Of a stretch of 64,000 nucleotides of DNA, positions 8,719 to 18,134 are shown one piece after another; within the stretch, counting starts at the first letter, position 1; the number at the start of each line of letters is the position of its first letter. This DNA comes from CAWGMT01 sp963823675 (GTDB lineage: Bacteria > Planctomycetota > Planctomycetia > Isosphaerales > Isosphaeraceae). Made by a program: the position numbers and the translations under genes. The stretch is taken from the NCBI GenBank assembly GCA_963823675.1, contig CAWGMT010000007.1:682001-746000 (forward strand), written 5' to 3'. The notes below the pieces were generated by a model. That model was not told the DNA's origin and did no database searches. It saw only the letters and a list, made by a program, of their open reading frames with translations.

Positions 8719-9288
8719 ATGAAACGAACGAGTCCCCCGCGGCGGCACACAGCTTTTGCCATGGCGTCCCTGGCGCTTGGCTTGCTCGTGATGGGCGCTG
8801 ATGAATCCAGGCAAACGATCGATGCCAAAGGCATGAAATTCCAGGCGCCGAAATCCTGGAAGTCGGACCCGCCCAGGACGCAGATGCGGCGAGCGCAGCT
8901 CAAGGTCGATCCAATCGCGGGAGACGACTATCCCGCCGAGCTGATAGTGTTCGCTTTTCCGGGCGGCGCCGGGACGGTCGAGGCCAACATCAAGCGCTGG
9001 CAGAACCTTTTCAAGGACAAGGACGGCAATCTTCCCGAGATCGAGAGCAAGTCGGTCAAGGGAAAGAACACCGACGTCACTCGCGTGGAGACCTCCGGCA
9101 CCTATCATCCGGCGCAGTTCGGCGGCCCGGCCGAGCCCGAACGGCCCGACGCCCGCCTGTTGGGCGCGATCGTGATGACCGATGACGTGAGCTATTACAT
9201 CCGCATGGTCGGGCCCAACAAGACGATGATCAAGCTCAAGCCTGATTTCGACGCCCTGCTCTCCTCGATCGAGGTCGAAGGCAAGTAG
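8719..9288 (+). CDS. Exported hypothetical protein
   Basis: 189 residues with a cleavable-looking signal segment ('HTAFAMASLALGLLVMGA'). The mature part reads as a compact mixed alpha/beta domain: 'MKFQAPKSWKSDPPRTQMRR', 'PAELIVFAFPGGAGTVEANI', 'YYIRMVGPNKTMIKLKPDF', ending 'DALLSSIEVEGK'. This layout resembles small PsbP/DUF1795-like exported proteins, but I assign no function. It is preceded and followed by dispersed repeats, so is probably monocistronic. Confidence 0.75.
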   Translation: MKRTSPPRRHTAFAMASLALGLLVMGADESRQTIDAKGMKFQAPKSWKSDPPRTQMRRAQLKVDPIAGDDYPAELIVFAFPGGAGTVEANIKRWQNLFKDKDGNLPEIESKSVKGKNTDVTRVETSGTYHPAQFGGPAEPERPDARLLGAIVMTDDVSYYIRMVGPNKTMIKLKPDFDALLSSIEVEGK

Positions 9289-9332
9289 TGCGTGCGCCGG
9301 CCAAGCCAGGTAGACCCGTGGAACAGGTCGTG

Positions 9333-9390
9333 CAGGTGTAGGTCAGGCTTTCCAGCCTGACGAGAGGCTGGAAAGCCTGACCTGCAGCAT
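9333..9390. repeat. Palindromic dispersed repeat, family B
   Basis: Arms TAGGTCAGGCTTTCCAGCCT (from 9339) and AGGCTGGAAAGCCTGACCTG (from 9365) are nearly perfect inverted copies separated by a few bases. Further copies are at 27121-27187 and 55353-55410. A terminator role for the upstream gene is possible but there is no T run. Confidence 0.75.
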
Positions 9391-9436
9391 ACAGAACTCT
9401 GCGGTCCCACTGAGCGCCAACGAGGAGCGGCGGGGC

Positions 9437-10002
9437 ATGTACACGGTGACGTTTGCTTGTGCCCGGTGTACCCGGGCGAATCATTTTTCCGATCGGTTCT
9501 GCGTCGCCTGCGGGCTTCCGCTGGGTGCGGTTCAGCCCGACGCCGTCGCGGGCACCGATGCGCTTGAGCCCTACGAATCGCCCGAGCCGGCCGATCCCGA
9601 TGTCTCGCGGCTGATCCAGGAGTTTGTCAAGCGCAGCCGCTACGACGTCAACCCGAGCGGCCGGGGCTGGCAGCTTGTCGTTCCCCTACGGCTTGACCGC
9701 AAGCAAGCGGTCTACGCCGGCCCCGCCGGCACCGACGCCGAAGGCCGCGCGATCATGATGCTCGTGTCGGTCTGCGCCCGGTGAACGATCGGGACTGCCG
9801 CGTGCTGCTCAAGCTCAACGCACGCAGCGTCGAAGGTCATTTCGCCATTCGCGTGCTGCGCGGCGAGGAATACTTTGTGGTGATCGAGAACCTGACCGCC
9901 GACAGCCTGCCCTCCGTGGACGCCCGGGGCCTCTTTCGCCGGGTGGCGGAACTGGCCGACGGACTGGAAGACCGGCTCTCGCGCGGGGCGGATATTTATT
10001 GA
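9437..10002 (+). CDS. Zinc-ribbon YbjN-like protein (one frame change)
   Basis: The first frame (9437-9784) opens with a zinc ribbon, two CxxC pairs ('CARC ... CVAC', residues 8-30), then an acidic linker and 'LIQEFVKRSRYDVNPSGRGW'. It ends with 'LLVSVCAR'-like sequence at a TGA. A second frame beginning with GTG at 9781 continues 'VNDRDCRVLLKLNARSVEGH' and 'YFVVIENLTADSLPSVDARG', the expected C-terminal half of this chaperone-like (YbjN/T3SS-chaperone fold) family. A missing base in CCCGG at 9776-9780 would join them; translational coupling of two proteins is the alternative. Function unknown. Confidence 0.65.
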
Positions 10003-10017
10003 CCCGGTGCAGAAATC

Positions 10018-10407
10018 AAACGATCGCAGCGCGTGCCGGCTGCTCTTGTTCCCCGGTGACACGAGCTCAATGACCGAAACGACGTCCCCCAACGGATTGT
10101 AGATGGCGATCCGGTCCGCCTTGGCCGCGTAGAGATCCTCGTCGGAAGCTTGACTCACGAAACGAGTCTTGGGCGGCGCCTGGGCCACAGCAATCCCGCT
10201 TGGCTGTTCGCGGCGATCTCTCGCTCGCGGCATACGCTGAAGCGTGACCACATCGGGAATGACACCGGCGGCATTCTGCGCAAGAAGCGCGTAAAACCCC
10301 TTGGGCAGGCACCTCGCGTTTAGCGCATTACAAATAGATCCGGCCCACTGTTGGTGAAAATGATGGAATAGCCCCGCCGGAACAATGGCCCAGTTATGAA
10401 TGGGCAT
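10018..10407 (-). pseudogene. DUF4058 family gene, 3' truncated
   Basis: ATG at 10407 opens 'MPIHNWAIVPAGLFHHFHQQ', then 'IPDVVTLQ', 'GIAVAQAPPKTR', 'DLYAAKADRIAIYNPLGDVV' and 'SVIELVSPGNKSSRHALRSF', all conserved in DUF4058 proteins. Similarity stops abruptly at residue 130, roughly half the usual length, and the frame then runs antisense through the neighbouring gene to a chance stop at 9712. The 3' half is therefore lost. Another DUF4058 relic lies at 58334-58492. Confidence 0.75.
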
Positions 10408-10493
10408 AGGCTGACCCCCATTTGTTTGGATTTGCTGAATTGTAACGGTTTTGCCGAGTCCTCGCCAAGTTCATGAAACCGACGTCATTGCAA

Positions 10494-12233
10494 TCACCCG
10501 CCCGGCCTGGCCATTGCCGTCTGTCCGTCGCGCGGCTCGGACCGCATTGCGGCCCGGACGTCGCTTGTTCGATAGATCGCGATCGTCGCGTCGTCGGTGA
10601 AGCGGACGGGCTCGATGGATTCGAGCGCCCGAAAATAGCCCACGGGCGCCCAGGGGCCCCATCGCAACGACGTCGAGACCGCCAGGTAGCTCGTATCGGC
10701 CGAGAGCGTCGGCGCGAGGTTGGAGTTCGGCTGCTCCGCGTGAAACGTGTAAGATCGGCCGGCGACGCCGTATCGGCCGGGCTCGGTGCCGCCGAAATAG
10801 TAGAGCGTCAGGTCGCGGTACGCGGGATCCTCTTGCTGGAGGCGAACCAGCGATTTGAGCCCCTGGCCCCAGTCGAGGTTCGAATCCGAGAGGATCGTGC
10901 GGCCTCCGGCGGGTCCGCCCGCCAGCGCATTGAAATAGGTCAGCTCATGTGGATGGATCATCGCCACGGCCAGCACCTGGCCGGCCAGGCCGATCGCCGC
11001 CACCCGCCGCGGCCAGCGTCCGGCCTCTCCCAGGGCCGAGATCCAGACGATCGCCAGCGGTGCGACCGGCAGCAGGTAACGAAAGCCAAAATTGCGCTTC
11101 GATCCCATGCAGGAGATCGCCACGAAGATCAAAATCGCCGCCGGCAGGATCCAGTCCCGTTTCGCCGCAAGGGCGCGCCGGCCGAGCGCTGCGCGAGCCG
11201 CCATCACTAGCCAGAAGAGGAGCGGCACCTTGACGGCGAGCGCGACCAGATAATAGTAACGCCACCCGGTCTGGCGCGTTTCGCCGAAGAGATAGCTGGG
11301 AGCTCCCGATCTCTGGAGATGGACTTGCCGTATGAAAGCGGCCAGGTCCTGGGGGATGGGCGTTTCTGCCACGCGCGTGATGAGGGGCCCGATGATCGGG
11401 CCGTACTTGCCGTCGAAACTGGGATGCCAGCCGACCCGTTCGCTCGCCGGCAGCATCGCACAACCGGTGATCGCCAGGTCGGTGAATGCCATCGTCGCCG
11501 CGAAGATCATCATTCCGCCCGCGACGCGGGCTGCCAATCGCGGCAGCCGGCGCTCGCCGTCTTTCCACTGCGCAAGACACCAGAGAAAAGCCAGAATCGG
11601 TGGCAGGACCACCGCCGTGAACTTGCACGACCAGGCGACGCCACAAACAATCGCACTACCCAGAAACGCGAGCCGGCTCCTGGTCCGCAAGAAGACCCAG
11701 AAGAGAAAAATCGTCCCGGCGGTGCCGGCCACGATCGGCGTTTCCATCGTCGCAAGGCAACCGTGGGCCAGCAGGTTGGGGGAGAGCGCAAACCACCATG
11801 ACGCCAGTACCATCGCCCGCGGCCCGTAAAGCAGCAAGCTCCACCGCGCCGTCAGGCCCAGAGCGACCAACCAGATCCAGAGCGCGCCCATCCTGATGAT
11901 CGGCAGGAGCACCGCCTCATGCCGGGCCGGATCGTCGATCCAGGCGCCGAACCCGAGGCGATCGAGCATCCAGAGAGTCGGTGCTTGCTGGAGTTTCCAG
12001 AAAGTCAGCGGCGAGCCCGCCCTGCTGATCTTCTCGACGAACCCCGTTCGCCACCACCGCGCGGCTTCCGAAATGTAGAGGACCTCGTCGTAGCTCGCCG
12101 AGCTTCTCCAGAGAGAATCGACCAGGAGTGCCATTCCGACCAAGGCCGCCAGGGCTGTCAAAAGATAGCAGGTCCACAAACCCGCGGGTCTCATTCCTTG
12201 AATGTTGTCTGTCGAGTTGGTATCCATCCCCAT
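10494..12233 (-). CDS. Membrane glycosyltransferase, GT39/ArnT-like (GT-C fold)
   Basis: 579-residue integral membrane protein with about ten hydrophobic segments, for example 'LWTCYLLTALAALVGMALLV'. The first periplasmic loop carries an acidic catalytic-type motif, 'SASYDEVLYISEAARWW', and the C-terminal part contains 'ILSDSNLDWGQGLKSLVRLQ', common to planctomycete dolichyl-phosphate-mannose mannosyltransferase-like proteins. It probably transfers a sugar from a polyprenyl-phosphate donor onto lipid, glycan or protein at the outer face of the membrane. The ATG at 12233 was taken as start; another M follows two codons later. The short 3' tail is basic and soluble. Confidence 0.85.
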   Translation of the reverse strand: MGMDTNSTDNIQGMRPAGLWTCYLLTALAALVGMALLVDSLWRSSASYDEVLYISEAARWWRTGFVEKISRAGSPLTFWKLQQAPTLWMLDRLGFGAWIDDPARHEAVLLPIIRMGALWIWLVALGLTARWSLLLYGPRAMVLASWWFALSPNLLAHGCLATMETPIVAGTAGTIFLFWVFLRTRSRLAFLGSAIVCGVAWSCKFTAVVLPPILAFLWCLAQWKDGERRLPRLAARVAGGMMIFAATMAFTDLAITGCAMLPASERVGWHPSFDGKYGPIIGPLITRVAETPIPQDLAAFIRQVHLQRSGAPSYLFGETRQTGWRYYYLVALAVKVPLLFWLVMAARAALGRRALAAKRDWILPAAILIFVAISCMGSKRNFGFRYLLPVAPLAIVWISALGEAGRWPRRVAAIGLAGQVLAVAMIHPHELTYFNALAGGPAGGRTILSDSNLDWGQGLKSLVRLQQEDPAYRDLTLYYFGGTEPGRYGVAGRSYTFHAEQPNSNLAPTLSADTSYLAVSTSLRWGPWAPVGYFRALESIEPVRFTDDATIAIYRTSDVRAAMRSEPRDGQTAMARPGG

Positions 12234-12252
12234 CGCAGGTTACTCCTCATGT

Positions 12253-12308
12253 GTAGTCATCACGCTCCGCGTGATGTTTCGACGTCACGCGGAGGGTGAC
12301 GACGACTT
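12253..12308. repeat. Palindromic dispersed repeat, family A
   Basis: CATCACGCTCCGCGTGATG followed after seven bases by the inverse CGTCACGCGGAGGGTGACG. It fills the 88-nt gap between the glycosyltransferase start and the end of the next minus-strand gene. Confidence 0.7.
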
Positions 12309-12321
12309 CAATCGATGCTGC

Positions 12322-13392
12322 TCACTTTCGAATCGCTTCGTCGTCTCCCCGTTGGATTTGGCGTAGATGGTTGACCAGTCTTGCGATCTCGAGCGCCTCG
12401 CGGATCGTCGGCGCCAGCGCCTGATCGCCCCGCACGAGCCGGTGAAACTGGTCGTTGAGCACGTCTCCGACCGTGGGCTCAAGCGGCAGGCGCTCTTCGT
12501 GGGTCCCCTTGGGGTCGGACCACTGGATCTTCTCCGGCATTTCCAGCCAGGCCGCGCCGCGCTCGGCAAAGACCTGGAAGCCCGGCGTCGGCAGAAACCG
12601 GCTGGCCTCGCCCCACGCCGCTCGCGGAAACCGGCTGTACGAGATGTGAGCCATCGCTCCCTGGGCGAAGGTCGCGACAAAGCTCTCGTAGTCCGAATCC
12701 TGGCTCCCTGTCTCCTGGATAGAAAGCACCTGGCACCGAAATCCTTCCAGCTTGACGGGCATCGCGTCGAAGACAAAACAACTCCAGTCGAGCAGATAGC
12801 TGCCGGGATCGATCGCCAAGGGTGCCGGGGCAATCTGGGTTGTCGGGCCGGGAACTGCGTAGCGGTCGAAGCCGTAGAGGCGGCTGTGTCCCACGACCAG
12901 CCGCGGCGGGCCCAACTGGGTCGCCAGCAATTCCTTGAGCCGAAGCGTCGCCGGATAGCACCGCCGGGCAAATTCCGGCATGAAGACGATGCCGCTCTGC
13001 TCGACCAGCCTGGCGAGTTCTTCCAGTTCGTCCAGCTCATCCGCCAGCGGCAATGCGCAATAGACCGGCTTAGCGGTCTCGCAAGCGAGCCGGATGGGGT
13101 GGACGCCAAACCATTGACGCGACAACAGGTAAATGACGTTAACGTCGGGCCGCTCCACCAGCGACGAAAGTCCCTCGCAGGCCGCGCACCGGATCTGGGC
13201 CGCCTCGATCTCGGCTCGGCGGAACACCTGATCGTACACCGCCGTGACCTGGAACCGGTCCGCCAGGCGCGCCAGCGACGGCTTGTGCCGGGTCTCCCAC
13301 AGCCGGCCCAACCCGATGACTCCCACCCGGAGCCGGACGTCCCTCGACCCTACCACGCTCGACTCCTCTGTGATGCAGTCCTTGCTCACCAT
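12322..13392 (-). CDS. Gfo/Idh/MocA-like protein lacking the EKP lysine
   Basis: 356 residues. The N-terminal Rossmann fold is clear ('RLRVGVIGLGRLWETRHKPS'), as is the C-terminal sheet region ('QVFAERGAAWLEMPEKIQWS'). Unlike the other two family members here it has no Tat or signal sequence and is probably cytoplasmic. The catalytic segment reads 'KPVYCALPLADEL' where active enzymes have E-K-P, so the general-acid lysine is absent. It may bind nucleotide or sugar without redox activity, or use a different chemistry. Lies 88 nt upstream of the glycosyltransferase on the same strand, so the two may be co-transcribed. Confidence 0.82.
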   Translation of the reverse strand: MVSKDCITEESSVVGSRDVRLRVGVIGLGRLWETRHKPSLARLADRFQVTAVYDQVFRRAEIEAAQIRCAACEGLSSLVERPDVNVIYLLSRQWFGVHPIRLACETAKPVYCALPLADELDELEELARLVEQSGIVFMPEFARRCYPATLRLKELLATQLGPPRLVVGHSRLYGFDRYAVPGPTTQIAPAPLAIDPGSYLLDWSCFVFDAMPVKLEGFRCQVLSIQETGSQDSDYESFVATFAQGAMAHISYSRFPRAAWGEASRFLPTPGFQVFAERGAAWLEMPEKIQWSDPKGTHEERLPLEPTVGDVLNDQFHRLVRGDQALAPTIREALEIARLVNHLRQIQRGDDEAIRK

Positions 13393-13539
13393 GCCGCGCT
13401 CTAGTCGCTACGTCCAAGCAGGTTATCAGCTTGCTGCATCCGCGGCTACCCAAATCGAGCAGCGAGCGAGCGGCCGCTTTCCGGGTTATGATGAAATGAC
13501 TCCACGATTACCAGAAGCGGGGCAATCCGAGGCTTGTCA

Positions 13540-13989
13540 ATGCGTGCAGTGTTGCAAAGAGTCAGCCGGGCTGCGGTCGAGGTCGATGGCGCCTGCGTGG
13601 GGCGGATCGACCGAGGCTGGCTGGTCCTGCTGGGCGTCGCCCGCGGCGATGGCGAGCAAGACGCGGTTTGGATCGCCGAAAAAGTGACCAATCTGCGCGG
13701 GTTTGAGGACGACCAGGGCAAGATGAATCGAAGCGTCCTGGAGATTCAGGGCGGCATCCTGGTTGTGAGCCAGTTTACCCTGCTGGGTGATTGCCGCGGC
13801 GGCCGCCGGCCCAGCTTCACCGCGGCGGCCGAGCCCGGCGAGGCCGAGCGGCTCTACGTCCACTGTGCCCAGCTCATGGAACGCTCGGGCGTGGCTGTCG
13901 CCACGGGCATTTTTCGGGCCATGATGAAAGTGGAACTGGTCAACGACGGCCCGGTGACGTTCCTGCTGGATAGCCGCAAGGTCATCTGA
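13540..13989 (+). CDS. dtd: D-aminoacyl-tRNA deacylase
   Basis: 149-residue cytoplasmic proofreading enzyme that hydrolyses D-amino acids (and glycine mischarged on tRNA-Ala) from tRNA. 'MRAVLQRVSRAAVEVDG', the substrate-binding 'SQFTLLGD', 'GRRPSFTAAA' and the C-terminal 'NDGPVTFLLDS' match Dtd throughout, with the Gly-Pro cis motif present as 'NDGPVT'. ATG at 13540 is preferred over the TTG two codons earlier. The gene is complete with no frame break. Confidence 0.95.
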   Translation: MRAVLQRVSRAAVEVDGACVGRIDRGWLVLLGVARGDGEQDAVWIAEKVTNLRGFEDDQGKMNRSVLEIQGGILVVSQFTLLGDCRGGRRPSFTAAAEPGEAERLYVHCAQLMERSGVAVATGIFRAMMKVELVNDGPVTFLLDSRKVI

Positions 13990-14006
13990 GAAACTGCCTC
14001 GTTAAT

Positions 14007-14103
14007 CTCAGTGGGGCGGCCCGCTTTGCAGCCGCGGGCAGGGACGCCCGCCCCACTAGAAAGCCTTGATATTCTCAGTGGGGCGGGCCTCCGTGCCCGC
14101 CGT
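14007..14103. repeat. GTGGGGCGGG-type inverted repeat, family C
   Basis: Two copies of CAGTGGGGCGG (14009 and 14078) flank an inverted CCGCCCCACT (about 14049). It lies just upstream of the sugar kinase start and could fold into alternative hairpins. Only this occurrence was noticed in the window. Confidence 0.55.
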
Positions 14104-14130
14104 GCTGCTCAAACAAGGAGACCCACACCA

Positions 14131-15664
14131 ATGGAAGCGGAACACGGAACGCCGCCCTATGTCCTGGGGCTGGATGTCGGCACCCAGAGCCTCCGGGCGG
14201 CACTGGTTGATTTGCACGGCCGCACGGCCGCCTACGGCGTGGCGCCGATCGAGACAACCTATCCCAGGCCCACCTGGGCCGAGCAACAACCGCTCGCGTG
14301 GTGGTCGGCCGCAAGGCAGGCCGTGCGGCTGGCGCTGGCGCAAGGAAACGCCCAGCCCGAACAAGTCGCCGCCATCGGCCTCGATTGCACGGCCTGCACG
14401 GTCGTGGCCTGTGACCAAGACGGCAGGGCCGCTGCGTCCCGCCCTCCTCTGGATGGACCAGCGCGCCTTCCGCGAGGCCGACGAGATCAGTGCCACGGGC
14501 GAACCGATCCTGCGCTATGTCTCGGGCCGCGTCTCGCCCGAATGGATGCTCCCCAAGGCGCTCTGGCTCAAGCGCAACGAGCCCGGGATTTACAACCAGG
14601 CCGACCGGATCGTCGAATGCACCGACTGGATGATGTATCGCCTGACCGGCGAGTGGACGCTGTCGCTGAACCATGTCGCGGTCAAGTGGAACTATGCCCG
14701 GCCCGACGGCGGCTGGCCCACGTCGCTCTTGGCGGGCGTCGATTTGGTCGATCTCCTGGAGAAGTGGCCGCCTCGGATTGTGCCGCTGGGTAAGGGCGAT
14801 GCGCGTCTGAGCGGCCCCGCCGCAAGCGATCTGGGCCTGCCCGCGGGAATTCCGGTCGCGCAGGGGGGGATCGACGCTTATCTGGGAATGCTCGGCCTGG
14901 GTGCGACCCAGGACGGCGACGTGGCCGTGATCGTCGGCTCCAGTACCTGCCACCTGGCCCAGTCGCGCGAGGGGGTCTTCGGCTCGGGGGCGGCTGGCTG
15001 CTACCCCGACGCCACGGTCGAGGGGCTGTACACGCTCGAGGCCGGCCAGACCGCGACGGGCTCGATCCTCGACTGGTATCGCCGCCATTTTGCCGGCACC
15101 CAGGAACGCGCGGCCGAAATTCGGGGCGTTCACGTATTCCAGGTGCTCGACGAGCAAGCCGCCGCTGTTGCGCCCGGCAGCGAGGGATTGGTGGTGCGCG
15201 ACGACTGGCAGGGCAACCGATCGCCCTACAAGAACCCCCAGGCGCGGGGTGCGATCGCCGGACTATCGCTGGCGCACGGTCCCGGACATGTGTTCCGGGC
15301 CATCTACGAGGCGACCGCCTGCGGCACCCGGCACATCTTAGGCGACGCGAGCGCCCACGGGCTCAACGTAGAGCGGATCTTCCTGGGCGGCGGCGGTGCC
15401 AGGTCGCCCCTATGGTTACAGATCCACGCCGACATCCTCAAAAAGCCCGTGCACCTTGCCCGCGAGACCGAGGCCTGTGCGCTGGGGTCGGCAATGGCGG
15501 CGGCCGTGGCCGCGGGGGCCTATCGCGATTTCGACGAGGCGGCTCGAGAGATGGTCGCGATTGAAAAGTGCGTCGAGCCCGATCCGGCGAATGCCGGGGT
15601 GTATGATGAGCTATTCGGGCGGTATGTGGAGCTTTACCGGCGGCTGAATCATTCGCCGCGATGA
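14131..15664 (+). CDS. FGGY-family carbohydrate kinase, xylulokinase-like (one frame change)
   Basis: ATP-dependent sugar kinase of about 510 residues. ATG at 14131 follows AAGGAG. The N-terminal ATPase lobe shows 'YVLGLDVGTQSLRAALVDL' and 'GLDCTACTVVACDQDGR'. At the GGG at 14426-14428 one surplus base shifts the frame; the next frame continues 'PLRPALLWMDQRAFREADE' and the C-terminal FGGY lobe with 'IPVAQGGIDAYLGMLGLGA', 'GSSTCHL' and 'ERIFLGGGGARSPLWLQIHA'. The substrate may be xylulose, ribulose or another polyol. It is the catabolic counterpart of the nearby oxidoreductases. Confidence 0.88.
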
Positions 15665-15862
15665 GGAATGCGTTTCTGGTCAGCCGATTTGATCGTCGCG
15701 ACGCCCCCGTCGGGATGCTGACAATCCGCCGTCGAGACCGATGACAAGTCACGACGTTCGTGTCAAACTGTTCGGCGGCTAAATAAACGAATTCCATCGT
15801 CTCGCGATCGCCGGCCCAGCCCGACAGCGTCCGATCTGTCTCTCTTGGAGGAGCCTTTCCCC

Positions 15863-17980
15863 ATGAAACGCCTGCTTGCCCTGCTCATCCCGCTTGCCAT
15901 CCTGGGATTGCTCGCCGGGTCGCCTGGCCGCTCTCTTGGAGCCGATTCGTTGACCACGATCTATCGCGACGAGTTCGGCATCCCGCACGTCTTCGCTCCG
16001 ACGCTCGAGGACGCGGCGTTCGCCGTCGGCTACGCGCAAGCCGAGGACCGCCTTGAGGAGCTGCTCAAGAACTATCGCCGCGCAGAGGGCACGATGGCCG
16101 AGGTCCTGGGCGCCGGATCGTTCCGCGACGACCTCATGCAGCGCATGATGCGGCACGCCGAGATCAGCGAGGCCAAGTATCACACGGTCAGTCCCAAGGT
16201 CCGCGCGGTGATCGAGTCATTCCAGAGAGGCGTCAAGCTATTCATGAAGGAGCATCCGGAGCAAGTGCCGCCGTGGGCCCAGGAGATCAAGCCCTGGGAC
16301 GCGATTGCGCTCGGGCGGTACATTATCTGGAACTGGCCCATGGGCGAGGCCGCCGGCGATCTCGGCCGCGCCGGCATCCAGCTTGGACCATTCCCCTACC
16401 GCGGCTCGAATGAAATGCTGATCGCGCCCGTGCGCACGGCCATGAACGCCGCCATAGCGATCATCGACCCCCACGTCGGCTGGTACGACTCGATCCGGTT
16501 CTACGAGGTGAGGATCTACACGCCCGAGTACAACGCCTCGGGCGTCACGATCCTGGGCATGCCTCTGCCGAGCCTGGGCCACAGCCGGTATTGCTCGGTA
16601 GCGATGACAACGGGCGGGCCCGACACGTCGGACATCTTCGAGGAAGTGGTCAACCCGGCGAATTCCGGCCAGTATCGCTACGACGGCAAGTGGCGCGACT
16701 TCACCGTAAGGAAGACCGTGATCCGGGTCAAAGCCGGTGCCAAGCTCGAGCCCCGCGAAGTCCCGCTCTATTACTCGCACCACGGCCCGATCGTGGCCCA
16801 GAAAAGCGGTAAGGCCTACGCCATGGCCATACCCTACTTCGAGGAAGTGGGGCTCGCCGACGAAGGCTATGAACTGATGAAAGCGCTCAATCTCGCCGAA
16901 ATGAAGCAGGCCCTCTCGCGCTTGCAGTTGATGGCGCAGAACATCATGGTTGCCACGGTCCAGGGCGACATTTACTACGTGCGCAACGGACGGGTTCCCA
17001 TCCGGCCCGCGGGCGTTGACCCCCGGCGGCCGATTCCCGGCAACACGTCGGCCACCGAGTGGCAGGGGATTCACAAGCTCTCCGACCTGGTCCAGATCGA
17101 GAACCCCTCCGGCGGCTGGATGCAGAACTGCAACTGCTCGCCCATGGCCATGATGAACAAGGACCAGCCGCGCCGCGAGCTATTCGCCGGCCGGCCGTAC
17201 GTCTACAACGAGTCGCCGAACCGCCCTACCCATCAGCGGGCCGAGATGGTGAATGAATTGCTCGACTCGGCCTCCCACGTCACGGTCGAGCAGGCGATCG
17301 AGATCGCGTTCTGCACGCAAGTCTGGCGCGCCGAGCGCTGGCAAGCACGGCTGAAGGAGGCGTGGGGCCATGCGACCGAGGCCGACAAATCGGGCGACGC
17401 CGGGGCCCTTTATTCCCTGATCCAGGACTGGAACCGCCGTTGCGATCCCGATTCGACGGGCGCTTTGGCTTATTACGCCTTCAAGAAGGCGCTCGGCGGC
17501 GCGGCGGCCAGCCAAACCGAGCCCCCTGCGAGCCTGACCGACGCTCAGCTCGTTGAAGCCGTGCGTAAGGGAGCGGCGAGCAACAAGGCGCATTTCGGCG
17601 AAGTCGCGGTGCCCTACGGCCGATATTTCCGCGTCGGCCGCCGCGGTGGAGACCGAACCTATCCGGTCGGCGGGGGAAGTGCCCACGACGTCGCGATGGC
17701 CACGCCCCGCGCTGTCAGTTTCGGACCGTCGCCCGACGGCAAAGAGATGATCGGCCACGGGGGTCAGTCGGCGACCCAGATCGTCATCATGACCGACCCG
17801 CCCGAGTCATACTCGGTCATCCCGCTCGGGGAGAGCGACCACAAGGAAAGCGGCCACTGGGACGATCAGGCCGAGAAGCTCTTCAGCGCAGGCAAGGCGC
17901 TGCGGACCTATTTCCTGCGGCCTGACGAGCTCTTGAAGCATGTCACGGCGAAGAAAGTTTTGAATCCGCGGCAGCCGTGA
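15863..17980 (+). CDS. Penicillin acylase family (peptidase S45) Ntn-hydrolase, exported
   Basis: 705-residue precursor starting at ATG 15863 behind GGAGGAG; residues 1-27 are a signal peptide. The family cleaves amide bonds of acylated small molecules such as acyl-homoserine lactones or beta-lactams after autocatalytic processing to expose an N-terminal Ser. The likely nucleophile is S182 in 'PYRGSNEMLIAP', preceded by an alpha-chain region with 'RDEFGIPHVFAPTLEDAAFA' and 'GYAQAEDRLEELLKNYRRAE'. Further motifs are 'YYSHHGPIVAQKSGKAYA' and 'NCNCSPMAMM'. Length and domain order are normal. It is convergent with the kinase gene, with a tandem repeat between. Confidence 0.9.
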   Translation: MKRLLALLIPLAILGLLAGSPGRSLGADSLTTIYRDEFGIPHVFAPTLEDAAFAVGYAQAEDRLEELLKNYRRAEGTMAEVLGAGSFRDDLMQRMMRHAEISEAKYHTVSPKVRAVIESFQRGVKLFMKEHPEQVPPWAQEIKPWDAIALGRYIIWNWPMGEAAGDLGRAGIQLGPFPYRGSNEMLIAPVRTAMNAAIAIIDPHVGWYDSIRFYEVRIYTPEYNASGVTILGMPLPSLGHSRYCSVAMTTGGPDTSDIFEEVVNPANSGQYRYDGKWRDFTVRKTVIRVKAGAKLEPREVPLYYSHHGPIVAQKSGKAYAMAIPYFEEVGLADEGYELMKALNLAEMKQALSRLQLMAQNIMVATVQGDIYYVRNGRVPIRPAGVDPRRPIPGNTSATEWQGIHKLSDLVQIENPSGGWMQNCNCSPMAMMNKDQPRRELFAGRPYVYNESPNRPTHQRAEMVNELLDSASHVTVEQAIEIAFCTQVWRAERWQARLKEAWGHATEADKSGDAGALYSLIQDWNRRCDPDSTGALAYYAFKKALGGAAASQTEPPASLTDAQLVEAVRKGAASNKAHFGEVAVPYGRYFRVGRRGGDRTYPVGGGSAHDVAMATPRAVSFGPSPDGKEMIGHGGQSATQIVIMTDPPESYSVIPLGESDHKESGHWDDQAEKLFSAGKALRTYFLRPDELLKHVTAKKVLNPRQP

Positions 17981-17990
17981 GGACAAAGGA

Positions 17991-18134
17991 CATCACGCGG
18001 AGCGTGATGAGTACTTCGGATCGGACCATCACGCGGAGCGTGATGAGTACTTCGGATCGGGCCATCACGCGGAGCGTGATGAGTACTTCGGATCAGACCA
18101 TCACGCAGAGCGTGATGACTACTTCGGAGCACGA
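17991..18134. repeat. Tandem array of four 36-bp family A repeats
   Basis: Copies begin at 17991, 18027, 18063 and 18099, each starting CATCACGC[G]GAGCGTGATG followed by a conserved GAGTACTTCGGATC linker. There are no spacers. The array lies between the convergent acylase and kinase genes and its last unit supplies the kinase gene's TAG stop (18119-18121). Hairpins of this kind could terminate transcription from both sides. Confidence 0.85.

Noticed and set aside
10877..10887. GGTTCGAATCC, resembling a tRNA T-loop
   Set aside because: It lies inside the glycosyltransferase coding region (antisense of 'SDSNLDWG'); no acceptor or D-arm can be folded around it.
17991..18134. CRISPR-like array (36-bp period)
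   Set aside because: The four units are directly adjacent and nearly identical over the full 36 bp, so there are no spacers; no cas genes are present.
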